In this document: one piece after another, positions 51,748 to 61,334 of the stretch
How the letters are laid out: each line of letters starts with the position of its first letter
Numbering within the stretch: the first letter of the stretch is position 1
Source: Labilithrix luteola
GTDB taxonomy: Bacteria; Myxococcota_A; Polyangia; Polyangiales; Polyangiaceae
DNA length: 64,000 bases
Direction of reading: 5' to 3'
NCBI RefSeq assembly: GCF_001263205.1
Contig: NZ_CP012333.1
Location: 7,276,001-7,340,000 of the forward strand
Notes under the pieces: model-generated
The model's database searches: none
Told to the model about the DNA's origin: nothing
Seen by the model: the letters and a program-made list of their open reading frames with translations, nothing else
Program-made: the position numbers and the translations under genes

Positions 51748-53556
51748 ATGATTCGCTCGTCCTCGGTCATCGCCTCCGTCGCGGTCGCCTCCGTTTTCGC
51801 CCTCGCCGCACTGGCCTCCTGTGGTGGAACCGATCGCGCGTTCGCGCCCGAACCTCCCGGTGATTTCGTGTCGGCCGAAGCAGGTCCGCTCGAGACGGGG
51901 CCGTCGTGCGCGGGCCTACGCTGCTCGCGCGACCTGAAGAAGGTCGTCGACGGGTGCACCGAGCAGGTCATCACTCCGTGCGGTCCAGATCAGGGCTGCG
52001 CCGACGGAGCGTGCGTCGACGCCTGCACGGCCGCTGCAGTCGCGAAAGGCTCGGCGGGTTGCTCGTTCTCGACGCTCCCTCCGGACCAACCCATGCCCTA
52101 CGCCGGGTCCTGCTTCGCGGCCATGATCGCGAACACCTGGGATCGGCCGGTGACGATCACGGCGGATTACGGCGCGAGCCCGCTCGATCTCAAGGACTCG
52201 CTCTTCACCGCAGAGACCGTCGGTTCGGAGACGAAGTACACCAAGCTCGAAGGGCCGCTTCCGGCAGGACAAGTCGCGCTCGTCTTCCTTTCGGAGATTC
52301 GCCCGCAGCTGCCGCCCGTCGGCTTCGAGCAGATCCATCAGATCTGCCCGGAAGGAACGCTCGGTGCGTATCTCGGGGATCCCATCTCCCACGGCACGAC
52401 TGTCACCAAGGCCTTCTCGATCAAGACCGACGCGCCCGTCAGCGCGTACTCGATCTACCCGTATGGTGGAGCGAAGACCCACGTTCCGACGGCGACGCTG
52501 CTCTTCCCGACCACGTCGTGGACCACGAATTACCTCGCCATCAACGCCTGGCCGATGATGCGCAACAGCCAGGGCCAGCTGATCGGCGAACCGATGCTCC
52601 AGGTCGTCGCGTCCGAAGACGACACTGAGGTGCGGCTCCGCCCGAACGTGAACCTAACCGGCGGCGCCGGCGTCAAAGGCACCGCCGCGGGAGAGACCGT
52701 CGCGGTGAAGCTCGCGCGGGGCGAAGTCCTGCAAATCACCCAGAACGAGGAGCTCACGGGGAGCCCCATCGAATCGACCAAGCCCGTCGGAGTCTTCGGC
52801 GGCTCGAGGTGCACGTACGTCCCGGCCGATGGCGTTCAGGCGTGCGATATCCTCCATCAGCAGATTCCGCCGCTCTCTACGTGGGGAAACGAATACGCAT
52901 TCGTCTCGTACCGCGGGCGGATGAGCGGCGGGCTCGCACGAACGGAGATCGTCCCGTATCGGATGGTCGGCGCCGTCGACGGCACCGTGCTCACCTATGA
53001 TCCTGCGCCTCCGCGCGACGCCCCGATGACGCTTCGCGCAGGTGAGGTGGCCACGCTCTTGACCGACCAGCTCTTCGTCGTGAAGAGCCAGGACGCCGAG
53101 CACCCGTTCTACGCGGCCACGTTGATGACCGGCGCTGCCTACAACACCTCGGGTTCGCAGGTCAACGACGGCGATCCGGACTTCGTGAACCTGGTCCCGT
53201 CCGAGCAGTATCTCGACCGCTACGTCTTCTTCGCCGATTACTCGTTCCCCGAGACCAGGCTCACGATCGTGCGTCGCAAGTCGCCGCAAGGTTTCATGCC
53301 GGTGGAGCTCGACTGCCTCGGGAACGTCGACGGCTTCAAGCCGCTCGGCAGTAGCGGCGAGTACGAGTACGCGTGGGTGGACATGACGACGAACTTCGGC
53401 CCCGCAAGCGGTACGTGCCGCGCCGGTCGTCACGAAGCGAAGAGCGAGGGCCCCTTCGCGCTCACCGTCTGGGGCCTGGGCTTCTGCGCGAGCTACGGCT
53501 ACGCGGGCGGCATGGGAAGCCGACCTCTCACGAAGGTCGAAGTCCCAGTGCACTGA
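51748..53556 (+). CDS. IgGFc-binding-domain lipoprotein (operon B)
   Basis: 602 aa from the ATG at 51748, with GGAG upstream. Lipobox ALASC (Cys25). A Cys-rich segment (CSRDLKKVVDGC, CGPDQGCADGAC) leads into a domain of the IgGFc-binding N-terminal family: YPYGGAKTHVPTATLLFPTTSW, VAVKLARGEVLQITQNEELTGSPIESTKPVGVFGGS, QQIPPLSTWGNEYAF. In animals the domain binds IgG Fc or mucins; its role in bacteria is unknown. Last gene of operon B, 61 bp from the end of its twin. Confidence 0.88.
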   Translation: MIRSSSVIASVAVASVFALAALASCGGTDRAFAPEPPGDFVSAEAGPLETGPSCAGLRCSRDLKKVVDGCTEQVITPCGPDQGCADGACVDACTAAAVAKGSAGCSFSTLPPDQPMPYAGSCFAAMIANTWDRPVTITADYGASPLDLKDSLFTAETVGSETKYTKLEGPLPAGQVALVFLSEIRPQLPPVGFEQIHQICPEGTLGAYLGDPISHGTTVTKAFSIKTDAPVSAYSIYPYGGAKTHVPTATLLFPTTSWTTNYLAINAWPMMRNSQGQLIGEPMLQVVASEDDTEVRLRPNVNLTGGAGVKGTAAGETVAVKLARGEVLQITQNEELTGSPIESTKPVGVFGGSRCTYVPADGVQACDILHQQIPPLSTWGNEYAFVSYRGRMSGGLARTEIVPYRMVGAVDGTVLTYDPAPPRDAPMTLRAGEVATLLTDQLFVVKSQDAEHPFYAATLMTGAAYNTSGSQVNDGDPDFVNLVPSEQYLDRYVFFADYSFPETRLTIVRRKSPQGFMPVELDCLGNVDGFKPLGSSGEYEYAWVDMTTNFGPASGTCRAGRHEAKSEGPFALTVWGLGFCASYGYAGGMGSRPLTKVEVPVH

Positions 53557-53617
53557 CGAGGGCGAGCGCCGGCAGGCGATCCGAGCCGAGGCCAGCCGGG
53601 CGTCTCGTGGAGTGTGG

Positions 53618-55441
53618 TCAGTGTACCGTCACCGTCGTCTTCGAGATCGGGCGGAGGCCGGCGCCGCCCGGGTAGGCGTAGCTGGCGGCGGGGGAAATGC
53701 CCCATACGGTGCTGGTGAAGGGGCCGTCGCTATGGATGCGATGGGGGCCGTCGGTGCAGCTGCCGTCGGGATAGGTTTGGGCAGCGCCGTAGGAAGAGAG
53801 CTTGACGGTCGTCCACTCGAAGTCGGGCGTGATGGCGTTCCAGTTTCCTAGCGTGCCCGCGCAATCGAGAATGACGTCGTGGAAGACGCCCTTGTCTTTG
53901 CGGCGGGTGACGACGACCGAGCTCGAGTCGTAGGTCGAGTCCGAGAAGAAGCCGTAGGTGTCGAGCCATTGATCCGTCGGAATGACCAACACCATTTCCG
54001 GATCGCCGATTTCGTACGAGGAAGCGAGGGCCCCGGTCATGTACGCCGCGACGAAGAAGGGGTGGTTGCTGTCCTGGCTGCGGACGACGAACGGCTGGTC
54101 CGCGAAGAAGGTCGCGCGCTCGCCGGCGGCGAGGGTCGTCGGCGCGCCGTCCGGCCGCGAGGGGTCGTAGACGAGCTGGACACCGTCGGCGCCGCCGACG
54201 AGGCGAATGACGCTCGGATCGCGCTCTTTCTCGCTGCCGTTGGACATGAGCATGGCTCGATTCGGCGCGAGCGCGACGGCGTATTCGCGGCCCCAAGCGG
54301 AAACGGGAGGTATCTGCTCGTTCTCCTGATCGGCAAAGGCGACGTCGCTTGGGATGTACATGGCCGTGCTGCCGCCGAAGAGGCCGACCTTCTTGTTCGA
54401 CTCCATGACCGAGCCGACGAGCTCGTTCTCCTGCGTGATCTGGAGAACGTCGCCGCGCTTCAGGTGGTAGCTGACGAGGGTATTCTTCGGGCTCGCGGCC
54501 ACTCCTGGACCGCCGAGGATGTCGACCTTCGGCCGAATGTCGATCGACGTGTCGTCGTCGATGGCCAGAACTTGAAGTGTCGGCCTACCAAATTGAGAGA
54601 GCGACGGGTTGGCGCCGGCGAGCACGCCGCGGCCGAAGAGGTCGGATTTGCCGCCCCATGAGCTCGTGAGGATGTACTTGTCCCCGAACGACGTGGTCGG
54701 AAATAGGAGTGTCGCGCTGGGAAACGCTGTTTTGGCTCCGCCGTAGGGATAAAGCGAATACATCGATACCGGAACGTCGGAGCTGACGAACGCTGCTTGG
54801 CCGATTCCCGTTTCGTGCACGACAGGGTCCTTGTCGAGAATCGGTGTGACCCCGTCGGGGCATGACGTGTGGGCCATGGATCCGACAGCGGCTGCGGTGC
54901 CCTCCTCGTGTGAGAAGAAGATGACCGCGCCACCGCCCGCGGGGAGCGGTCCGTCGAGTTTCGTGTGGATCACTTTGCCGTCCTGGATCGACGGAACCCA
55001 AACGGCGCCGTCGAGCGGGCGATCTTTTCCGTCGAACTCGAGGTGCAGCGTGGCGGGGGAGGTCCAGTTGTTCGCGACGAAGAAGGCAAAGCAACTTCCA
55101 CGGCTGGCCATGTCGCCATTCGACCCAGGGATCGCGAACGAGCAACCGACGGAGCCGGCGTTCACCGCTGCCGCGCTGCACGGATCGATGCACTTGCCCT
55201 CGCCGCAGGCCTGATTTTCTTGGCATGTCTCGATGACGTTGCCGGTACAGTCGAGCACGGAGCGCAAATCGCGCGAGCAGGCGGTACCTGCACACGCTTC
55301 GATAGCGGCGTCGTTGCCGGCGCCGGCGTCGGGGACTTCGAAGGTGTCAGACCCGACGTCCCCCCACGTGGAGCGGTCGGAAGTGCAAGCGAGCCACCCG
55401 GTCGTGGCGACGATGAACAGCATGAAAATCGGCTTGCGCAT
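53618..55441 (-). CDS. IgGFc-binding-domain lipoprotein (operon C)
   Basis: 607 aa from the ATG at 55439-55441, with GAGGAA upstream. Lipobox GWLAC (Cys19). The same order as in the operon B twin: CSRDLRSVLDC, CQENQACGEGKC, then YPYGGAKTAFPSATLLFPTTSF, HLKRGDVLQITQENELVGS, NKKVGLFGGSTAMY and EQIPPVSAWGREYAV. Conservation runs along the whole length. It is the last gene of operon C and the only one with a clear gap (56 bp) from the preceding gene. Confidence 0.88.
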   Translation of the reverse strand: MRKPIFMLFIVATTGWLACTSDRSTWGDVGSDTFEVPDAGAGNDAAIEACAGTACSRDLRSVLDCTGNVIETCQENQACGEGKCIDPCSAAAVNAGSVGCSFAIPGSNGDMASRGSCFAFFVANNWTSPATLHLEFDGKDRPLDGAVWVPSIQDGKVIHTKLDGPLPAGGGAVIFFSHEEGTAAAVGSMAHTSCPDGVTPILDKDPVVHETGIGQAAFVSSDVPVSMYSLYPYGGAKTAFPSATLLFPTTSFGDKYILTSSWGGKSDLFGRGVLAGANPSLSQFGRPTLQVLAIDDDTSIDIRPKVDILGGPGVAASPKNTLVSYHLKRGDVLQITQENELVGSVMESNKKVGLFGGSTAMYIPSDVAFADQENEQIPPVSAWGREYAVALAPNRAMLMSNGSEKERDPSVIRLVGGADGVQLVYDPSRPDGAPTTLAAGERATFFADQPFVVRSQDSNHPFFVAAYMTGALASSYEIGDPEMVLVIPTDQWLDTYGFFSDSTYDSSSVVVTRRKDKGVFHDVILDCAGTLGNWNAITPDFEWTTVKLSSYGAAQTYPDGSCTDGPHRIHSDGPFTSTVWGISPAASYAYPGGAGLRPISKTTVTVH

Positions 55442-55497
55442 GACAGTTCCTCGAGCTCCCTGGCGTCGAGCGCCAGAATTCGCGAAATCCAAATCGA

Positions 55498-56865
55498 TCA
55501 TTCGAAGGCGACGGCGGCAGGCTCGACGTGAATCGTTTCGTCGCGCGCGCCGCGGCCGAGCTGACCAACGAGATTGTCCCCCCAACAGGCGACCCTGCCG
55601 CTCCGAAGAAGCGCGCAAATCGAGCCGTCCATGATCGCGGCCGAGACCGCTTGTTCGTCGAGGCCCGCGATGCGCTGCGGCCGAGGCTTGTCGTCTCCCT
55701 CGAGCGTTCCGAGCTGCCCGCTTTGGTTGGCGCCCCAGCAATGAAGATCGCCGTTTGCGGCGATGATGCAGGTGTCATTTCCTCCTGCGAATACCGCCAC
55801 GGCCTGGACGCCGTCGGGGAGGAGCACCGCCGCGGGGAGTCGCTGAGCGCCCAGCGTGCTGATGCCGAGCTGACCATGGTCGTTTGCGCCCCAGCAATAG
55901 ACGCCTCCTCCGCGGCTCAAGGCGCAGACGTGAGAGGCGCCGGAGGCGATGCCCGCGATGTCCGAGAGCGCGACGGCGGAAGGTACGGGATCGTTGACGA
56001 GCGAGCTCGCACGGGCGAGCTGCGAGTCGACCGAGCTTCCCCACGAGAGAACCCCGCCTTCCGTGCTGAGGACGAAGCCATTCTTCGTGGTCCCTGCGAA
56101 GGCGCGCGCGGGATTCGAAATCCTGTCCGCCAACGCGGGGACGGTATTGGCAACTGCGTCATTCCGCGTTGATGCGAGCTGGAACGTGTCGTTCGCTCCC
56201 CATGACCACAAGTGGTCGTCGGTTCCGACGGCGAAGGCGAAGGTGTTCGCGAGCGCGACGGATTTGGCTTTGAGGCCCCCCACCACGGCAGGGACGGGGT
56301 GGGCCTTGGCCGATGGCGAACTGCCTTGTCCGAGCTGTCCCGAGGCATCCGAGCCGAAACAAGAGACGACGCCGGTGGTCGAGACCACGCATGTCGTGCC
56401 CGACAATCCGTTACCGGCGACCGCGACGCTCGCCGCGTCGGTGATGCCTGTCACCGCGCGGGGAGCCGCGGCGAAGGCTGGCATCGGCTCGGCGTCGCTC
56501 AGGCCCGTTCCGAGTTGCCCGGAGTCGTTCGAACCCCAGCAGCGAACGCTGCCGTCGTCGAGGACCGCACATGCGTGGCTACCGCCGCGCCCGGCGACTT
56601 GCTTCACGCACGGAGTCGTGGTGCATGCAATCGTGAAATCATACGTCGGAGGCGGGAGGGCCGCATCCGCATCCGCATCCCCGTCGCGGGTGCCTTCGCC
56701 AGCGTCGGCGGCTTCGCGTCCGGCTTCGTGGGCCGGCGCTTCGGCGTCGCCATCCGCGGTCGGAGTCGAGTTTTGGTCCGAGGTCGAACATGCCAGCACG
56801 GCCAGTGCACCGAAGGACGCCAGAAGACCCACCGGCCATCCGAGTGAAATGCGTCGCGAGCTCAT
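55498..56865 (-). CDS. RCC1-repeat lipoprotein (operon C)
   Basis: 455 aa; ATG overlaps the previous stop by one base (TAATG). Lipobox LAVLAC (Cys26) with Asp/Ala spacer. RCC1 units include ACAVLDDGSVRCWGSNDSGQLGTG, CVVSTTGVVSCFGSDASGQLGQG, LWSWGANDTFQL, VYCWGANDHGQLG, LHCWGANQSGQLGT and CWGDNLVGQLGRG. Same position and similar length as the RCC1 gene of operon B. Confidence 0.9.
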   Translation of the reverse strand: MSSRRISLGWPVGLLASFGALAVLACSTSDQNSTPTADGDAEAPAHEAGREAADAGEGTRDGDADADAALPPPTYDFTIACTTTPCVKQVAGRGGSHACAVLDDGSVRCWGSNDSGQLGTGLSDAEPMPAFAAAPRAVTGITDAASVAVAGNGLSGTTCVVSTTGVVSCFGSDASGQLGQGSSPSAKAHPVPAVVGGLKAKSVALANTFAFAVGTDDHLWSWGANDTFQLASTRNDAVANTVPALADRISNPARAFAGTTKNGFVLSTEGGVLSWGSSVDSQLARASSLVNDPVPSAVALSDIAGIASGASHVCALSRGGGVYCWGANDHGQLGISTLGAQRLPAAVLLPDGVQAVAVFAGGNDTCIIAANGDLHCWGANQSGQLGTLEGDDKPRPQRIAGLDEQAVSAAIMDGSICALLRSGRVACWGDNLVGQLGRGARDETIHVEPAAVAFE

Positions 56866-58064
56866 TATTTCGGCCCCTTCAGAGCGAAGCCATCACCCAC
56901 GAGCCACTCGTCCGTGGCATTGCCATGAATCCCGAAAAGCTTTCGCGGCACGAAATCGAATCCCATGTCGATTGACGGCAGCCACGCGAAGGTCGTGCCA
57001 TCCCAGCGGCTGGCGGTGCCAATCGCGCTGTGAACGCGAACGTCGACCCCGTCGTTTGCCCACGAGAGCAAGAGGGGGGGCGATGGATATTGGTTGTAGT
57101 TCGTCTCCGTTATGCCGAACGCATCCTTGAGTGGATTCACCGTGACCTTGCTCGAGGATTGGCCCAGAAAGCCGTATCTGTAAGTCCAACCATTGCCCAG
57201 GTCTTCGTATCCAAACACGAAGATGCGGTGATCGTCGTCGGGAGCGTCGGTGACGACGGCCGTGCAGGGGTGGATACCCTGGACGTTCCACAGGGCCCTG
57301 TTGAAATCCGTGACCTGTCCTGGGACGAGCTCGAACACGACGGGGTGGACCGACGTAAACGGGCCCGTGCAGGTCGTGCACCCCCCCGCGTAGAGCGCGT
57401 AGGTGCCGAAACCCGCACGTCCGAACACGGAGCGGATCTGCAGCGTTGGGTCGCCGAGGTCGTAGCTCGTCAACGTGGACCCATCGAAATGCTCGACGGC
57501 CCCGTCGTAGCCGAACCACACGTCCTTCTCGCTCGATCCGTAGATGCCGTGGATATCCTTGGCATGACCGGTCTCCACGCGCATCCACGCGCCGCCGTTC
57601 ACGCCCGCCGACGAATGCAGCAGTAGGCCTCGCTCTCCGGCGGCCCAGACGTCCGTGGCCGTGCCCCACACGGCGTAGAGCGCGTGAGCTGCACGATACG
57701 CGGTCGTCCAGCTCGTTCCGTCCCAATGAAGGATGAAGCCCTCGGCGCTGACGGTCCAAACATCGTTCGAGCTCACGACCCACACACTCTGCAGGGAGAG
57801 CGGTGCACCCACGTCCGAGGTGGGGAGCCTGGTCTCGCAAAACCCGGTCTTGCCGCAAATGAGGGGGCGTTCCGCGTCGAGATTCACGTCATGATCGCCG
57901 GCCTCGTTCGAGGCAGCGTCGCCAGCGTCGCCCTGGGCAGCTCCGCTGTCGGGCTGGACGCCGATGTCCGGCTCTTGGGATGGCTCCTCGGTGACGCTGT
58001 TCGTTGCGCACGCGGCGAGGAACAAGAGCAGGGCCAAGGCTGAGCGTCGCGAGAAGTGATTCAT
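56865..58064 (-). CDS. WG-type beta-propeller lipoprotein 2 (operon C)
   Basis: 399 aa from the ATG at 58062-58064, which overlaps the previous stop by 4 bp. Lipobox LFLAAC (Cys19). After CGKTGFC come VWVVSSNDVWTVSAEGFILHWDG, VWGTATDVWAAGERGLLLHS, IYGSSEKDVWFGYDGAVEHFDG and further weaker units. The middle has CTTCTG, matching the CAGCGG insertion in 49112-50371. Confidence 0.85.
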   Translation of the reverse strand: MNHFSRRSALALLLFLAACATNSVTEEPSQEPDIGVQPDSGAAQGDAGDAASNEAGDHDVNLDAERPLICGKTGFCETRLPTSDVGAPLSLQSVWVVSSNDVWTVSAEGFILHWDGTSWTTAYRAAHALYAVWGTATDVWAAGERGLLLHSSAGVNGGAWMRVETGHAKDIHGIYGSSEKDVWFGYDGAVEHFDGSTLTSYDLGDPTLQIRSVFGRAGFGTYALYAGGCTTCTGPFTSVHPVVFELVPGQVTDFNRALWNVQGIHPCTAVVTDAPDDDHRIFVFGYEDLGNGWTYRYGFLGQSSSKVTVNPLKDAFGITETNYNQYPSPPLLLSWANDGVDVRVHSAIGTASRWDGTTFAWLPSIDMGFDFVPRKLFGIHGNATDEWLVGDGFALKGPK

Positions 58065-59218
58065 GGAAGTGGCCCCCAATGGAACATGGCGCCCTCGCCC
58101 CCTATCCATACGTCGTCCGAGGCTGCTCCCCAGATCGTCCTGAGATTGCCGCGGTAGCCCTGAATGGGAATACGAGACCAACTCGTGCCGTCGAAGTGCA
58201 GTAAGACTCCGTTGTCTCCTGCGGCCCAGATGTCGCTCTTCGATAGTCCGAAAATGGCATTGAGCGTCGCGGTCGTACTCGATGTCATCGCGGTCGTGGA
58301 TGTGCCGTCGACGTGGATGAGTGTGCCTTTCTCGCCTGCGGCCCAGAGCTCGTCTCCTGCGCCCCACCCAGCGAAGAGATCGTTCTGATTGGCAAGCGGA
58401 ACGATCTCGCCCTGCGTGGGACCGGCATCGGCGCCGGCAAGCGAATAGCGCGCAATCAGACCACGCTCTCCCACGGCCCACATGGCACTCTCGGGAGCCG
58501 CGAAGAGAGCGCGGATGTTCATGGCCACCGGCTGTTGGTTCGCGGCCAGGACGGGGGGCGGAAGGGGCCTGAAGGCGGCGTTGTCGAAGTCGAAAACGTC
58601 GTAGAGCACGCCTCCTGCGCCGGGAGGCGCATAGGGGCCCTCGCTGCATCCGATGTAGCCGTGTCCGTTGCCGAGCACGACGACACTCGTTGGCGCGTGA
58701 TAGGGGTCGAAGAGCTCGAACGTGTGAATACTGTCGGGGTCGAGCCCCCGTCGCATGATCCTCGTTCCGGCGATGCCCCATGCCGCGTCGGGCGTCAAAA
58801 ACACGCTCGATGGCGTCAAGAGGTCGCTCGGGGGCTTGGTCGAGCGGATGTCCGTCCAACCGTGCCCGTCCCAGTGCATCATGAGACCAAGCGAGCCGGC
58901 GGCCCATACGTCGCTCGTCGACCTCCCCTGAATCGACGAGACGTAGCCGACGGTGAGTGCCGTCGTCACGCGGCAGACATTTCCGACCGCGCATGGCATG
59001 TCGGGTAAAGCGCTGTCGGCGTCGCCGTCGACGGTGGCGTCAGGAGCAGCCTCGGCGCTGGCGTCGTTGCTCGGGACGATGACGCTGACGTCTGGCGTGG
59101 CGGAAGTTCCGTCGCTGGACTGAGCGCATGCGGCCAGGGACATGCCAGCAAGCCAGAGCGGCAGGGCAATTCCGACGACGAGTCGGCGATGACGTGAGCG
59201 AAAGAGATGCGCGCTCAT
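58061..59218 (-). CDS. WG-type beta-propeller lipoprotein 1 (operon C)
   Basis: 385 aa from the ATG at 59216-59218, overlapping the previous stop. Lipobox MSLAAC (Cys31) with Asp-rich spacer and CAVGNVC motif. Repeats include GRSTSDVWAAGSLGLMMHWDG, MWAVGERGLIARY, LWAAGEKGTLIHVDG, IFGLSKSDIWAAGDNGVLLHFDG and IWGAASDDVWIGGEG. Counterpart of 47877-49115. Confidence 0.85.
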   Translation of the reverse strand: MSAHLFRSRHRRLVVGIALPLWLAGMSLAACAQSSDGTSATPDVSVIVPSNDASAEAAPDATVDGDADSALPDMPCAVGNVCRVTTALTVGYVSSIQGRSTSDVWAAGSLGLMMHWDGHGWTDIRSTKPPSDLLTPSSVFLTPDAAWGIAGTRIMRRGLDPDSIHTFELFDPYHAPTSVVVLGNGHGYIGCSEGPYAPPGAGGVLYDVFDFDNAAFRPLPPPVLAANQQPVAMNIRALFAAPESAMWAVGERGLIARYSLAGADAGPTQGEIVPLANQNDLFAGWGAGDELWAAGEKGTLIHVDGTSTTAMTSSTTATLNAIFGLSKSDIWAAGDNGVLLHFDGTSWSRIPIQGYRGNLRTIWGAASDDVWIGGEGAMFHWGPLP

Positions 59219-60417
59219 TTGGTCGTCGGTCCTTCCGTATCGCAGGGAGCGACGAGGCATTCGCCTGCGGAGCAGACTTGTCCGGGCAGACAGGCGTGGC
59301 CACAAGACCCGCAGTTGCGATTGTCGACGCGGGTGTCGATTTCGCAGCCGTTGTCGGTGAGGCCATCACAGTCGGCGAACTTTTCTTCGCACCGGCCTCC
59401 ACAGACCCCCAACGTGCAGGTAGGCGCGTAGTGCGGACGACCGAATCCGGCGCAACGCTGATTGCAGCCTCCGCAGTTGTCCGGATCGTCGTCGGCGTGA
59501 ACGCAGAGGACGCCGAAGCAGAGCGTCTCTCCGGGGGCGCAGATGCACTGGGGCGTCCCGAGCGGGGGGCTGAAGCAAATCTGGCCAGGCGCACACTTGT
59601 CGCCGCATCGGGCGCAGTTCTCTTCCGTGCCGAGCGTTGCTTCGCACCCGTCCGTCACATCGAGATTGCAGTTTGCCTTTGTCTTGTCTTTGCACTTCGG
59701 CAACGTGCACTTCTTGTCGCCGCACCCGTAATACATATCGTTGGTCGGAAGCGCCGGCAGACCTGGTCCGGTGGGGTCGCAGCGATTGCCGCAAACGCCG
59801 CAGTTGTCGTTGTCTGTCCGCTTGTCCGTGCAGTTGTGCTGGTCCGGGAAGTCGGGAGGCGCGCAGTCGTCCGGAAAACCCGCGGCCTCGCAAACGGGCT
59901 TGCACGCGGCACCGGTGCAGACCGTGTCCGCCGGGCACACGTGTCCACAGGCCCCGCAGTTGGTGTTGTCGTTCGCCCGCGTTTCACAGCCATTCGTGGG
60001 ATTGCCGTCACAATTGCGATAGCGAGGGTCGTCGCAACTGAAGGCGCATTTTCCGTCCACGCATGACCATTTGCTGTTTCCGGTGTTCGGTCCATCGCAA
60101 CGAACGCCGCAGGCTCCGCAATTGTCGTTGTCGGTAAGCAGGTTCACGTCGCACGGAAAGTTCGACGACGGACACGTCGCGTGAGGTAGCGAGCACGTCG
60201 TCACCGGGCACATCGCGGGCGTCTCCGCCGGTGACATCCCTGCGTCGCCTGCGCCGGAGTCGTCCTTGGTGGTGAACGATGGCGAGCTCGGTTCGTCGAC
60301 ACCGACGGTCACGCCATGTTCTGCGCAGCCCGGACTCCCGCCGACCGAAGCGACGAGGACGAAGGTGGCGGTCGCCATCACGGTCTTCGTAGCGAGGCTA
60401 TTCCTGGTGTTCTTCAT
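59215..60417 (-). CDS. Cys-rich repeat lipoprotein (operon C)
   Basis: 400 aa from the ATG at 60415-60417, which overlaps the previous stop by 4 bp. Lipobox-like GSPGC (Cys31). Cys-rich units: DNDNCGACGVRC, NDNTNCGACGHVC, DNDNCGVCGNRC, CARCGDKCAPGQIC, DNCGGCNQRC, DNRNCGSCGHAC, with CxxGxC and NGCE between. Same plan and size as 46657-47880. Confidence 0.87.
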   Translation of the reverse strand: MKNTRNSLATKTVMATATFVLVASVGGSPGCAEHGVTVGVDEPSSPSFTTKDDSGAGDAGMSPAETPAMCPVTTCSLPHATCPSSNFPCDVNLLTDNDNCGACGVRCDGPNTGNSKWSCVDGKCAFSCDDPRYRNCDGNPTNGCETRANDNTNCGACGHVCPADTVCTGAACKPVCEAAGFPDDCAPPDFPDQHNCTDKRTDNDNCGVCGNRCDPTGPGLPALPTNDMYYGCGDKKCTLPKCKDKTKANCNLDVTDGCEATLGTEENCARCGDKCAPGQICFSPPLGTPQCICAPGETLCFGVLCVHADDDPDNCGGCNQRCAGFGRPHYAPTCTLGVCGGRCEEKFADCDGLTDNGCEIDTRVDNRNCGSCGHACLPGQVCSAGECLVAPCDTEGPTTK

Positions 60418-61334
60418 GGTCTGGTGCCTCCGGCACACGAGTGCTGAAGGCGCTCCTGCAAGGGAGAGTGGGGGTAGCGCTCCTTGAATCGTTCGGCCTG
60501 CACGGTGGCCTCTGCGCTACGCCCTGCGGCGCACAGCGCGAGAACACCGAGCATGGCGCGCTCCGATGCGAGGGTGCCTCGCGGGAATCGCTGCTCGTGC
60601 TCAGCGAGGAGCGAAAGCGCTCGATTCGGGTCACCCGCGCTCACGGCCGCGTCGGCGCTTCGGACGAGGCGCACCTCCTCCTGAAGTGACGATGTCGCTT
60701 CAGACGCGACGGGAGGCGAGTGGTGCTCCGCCGAAGGTGACGTCGCCGAAGCCGACGGAGCCGCTCCCGATGCGACGAGATTCTCGTCGACGGTCGGCGC
60801 GGAGCCAACGGCGCGACGCATGGGTTCGGAAGGCGCCGTTGGTCTGGGCGTCACCGCTCCCGACTCCGTGGGGCGTCGACCATCCGCCTTCGCTTCCGCC
60901 GCGGAGGCGAGCGCATGAGGAGTCGAGATCGTAGGAATGTCGGGCGCCGCGACAGGCGCATTCGCGATCGGGCTCGAGAGCTCGCCCGCCGAGGCGGAAG
61001 GCGTCGGCGCGGTCGCGCGGGGCGCCACTCCTGGTGCGCTCGTCGTCGGGGGAGCGAGATCGCCGCTGCTGGAACGCGACCACGGGAGCGCAACGGTCAC
61101 CACGAATGCCGAGATGACGACGGCGGACAACGTCGCGAACCGGAGCGTGCTGACGACGCGGCCTGCGACCGGGGAACCGATCGTGTCGCCGCCAGGAGTA
61201 GAAGGGGCCGGCGGCGCATTCGCGAGCACCGCTCGCTTCATTCTCTCGCGCCGCTCGCTGTCGAGCGCCGGCACGTCGCCTGCGAGCTCGAGCAGTTTCG
61301 ATGCTTCGGAGCTGAGGTCGTTTGGTTGTTTCAT
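60414..61334 (-). CDS. Single-span membrane protein with TPR-like C-terminus, candidate anti-sigma factor (operon C)
   Basis: 306 aa. Residues 1-60 cytoplasmic; membrane span 65-85 (RFATLSAVVISAFVVTVAL). The linker of about 135 residues is rich in Ser, Ala, Pro and Thr. The TPR-like end starts near 225 (EEVRLVRSADAAVSAGDPNRALSLL, FPRGTLASERAMLGVLALCAAGR, YPHSPLQERL). It overlaps the sigma gene by 4 bp. The C-terminal part aligns with those at 45 and 45821; the N-terminal part is barely similar, which fits three insulated sigma pairs. Confidence 0.72.
   Translation of the reverse strand: MKQPNDLSSEASKLLELAGDVPALDSERRERMKRAVLANAPPAPSTPGGDTIGSPVAGRVVSTLRFATLSAVVISAFVVTVALPWSRSSSGDLAPPTTSAPGVAPRATAPTPSASAGELSSPIANAPVAAPDIPTISTPHALASAAEAKADGRRPTESGAVTPRPTAPSEPMRRAVGSAPTVDENLVASGAAPSASATSPSAEHHSPPVASEATSSLQEEVRLVRSADAAVSAGDPNRALSLLAEHEQRFPRGTLASERAMLGVLALCAAGRSAEATVQAERFKERYPHSPLQERLQHSCAGGTRP

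Noticed and set aside
56865..58994. 709-codon extension of the WG lipoprotein 2 gene of operon C
   Set aside because: The upstream part overlaps WG lipoprotein 1 in another frame; the ATG at 58064 starts a perfect lipoprotein signal and overlaps the previous stop.
43116..60417. CRISPR-like periodicity from the many repeated motifs
   Set aside because: The repeats are protein-level blades in coding sequence with varying DNA; there are no direct repeats with unique spacers.
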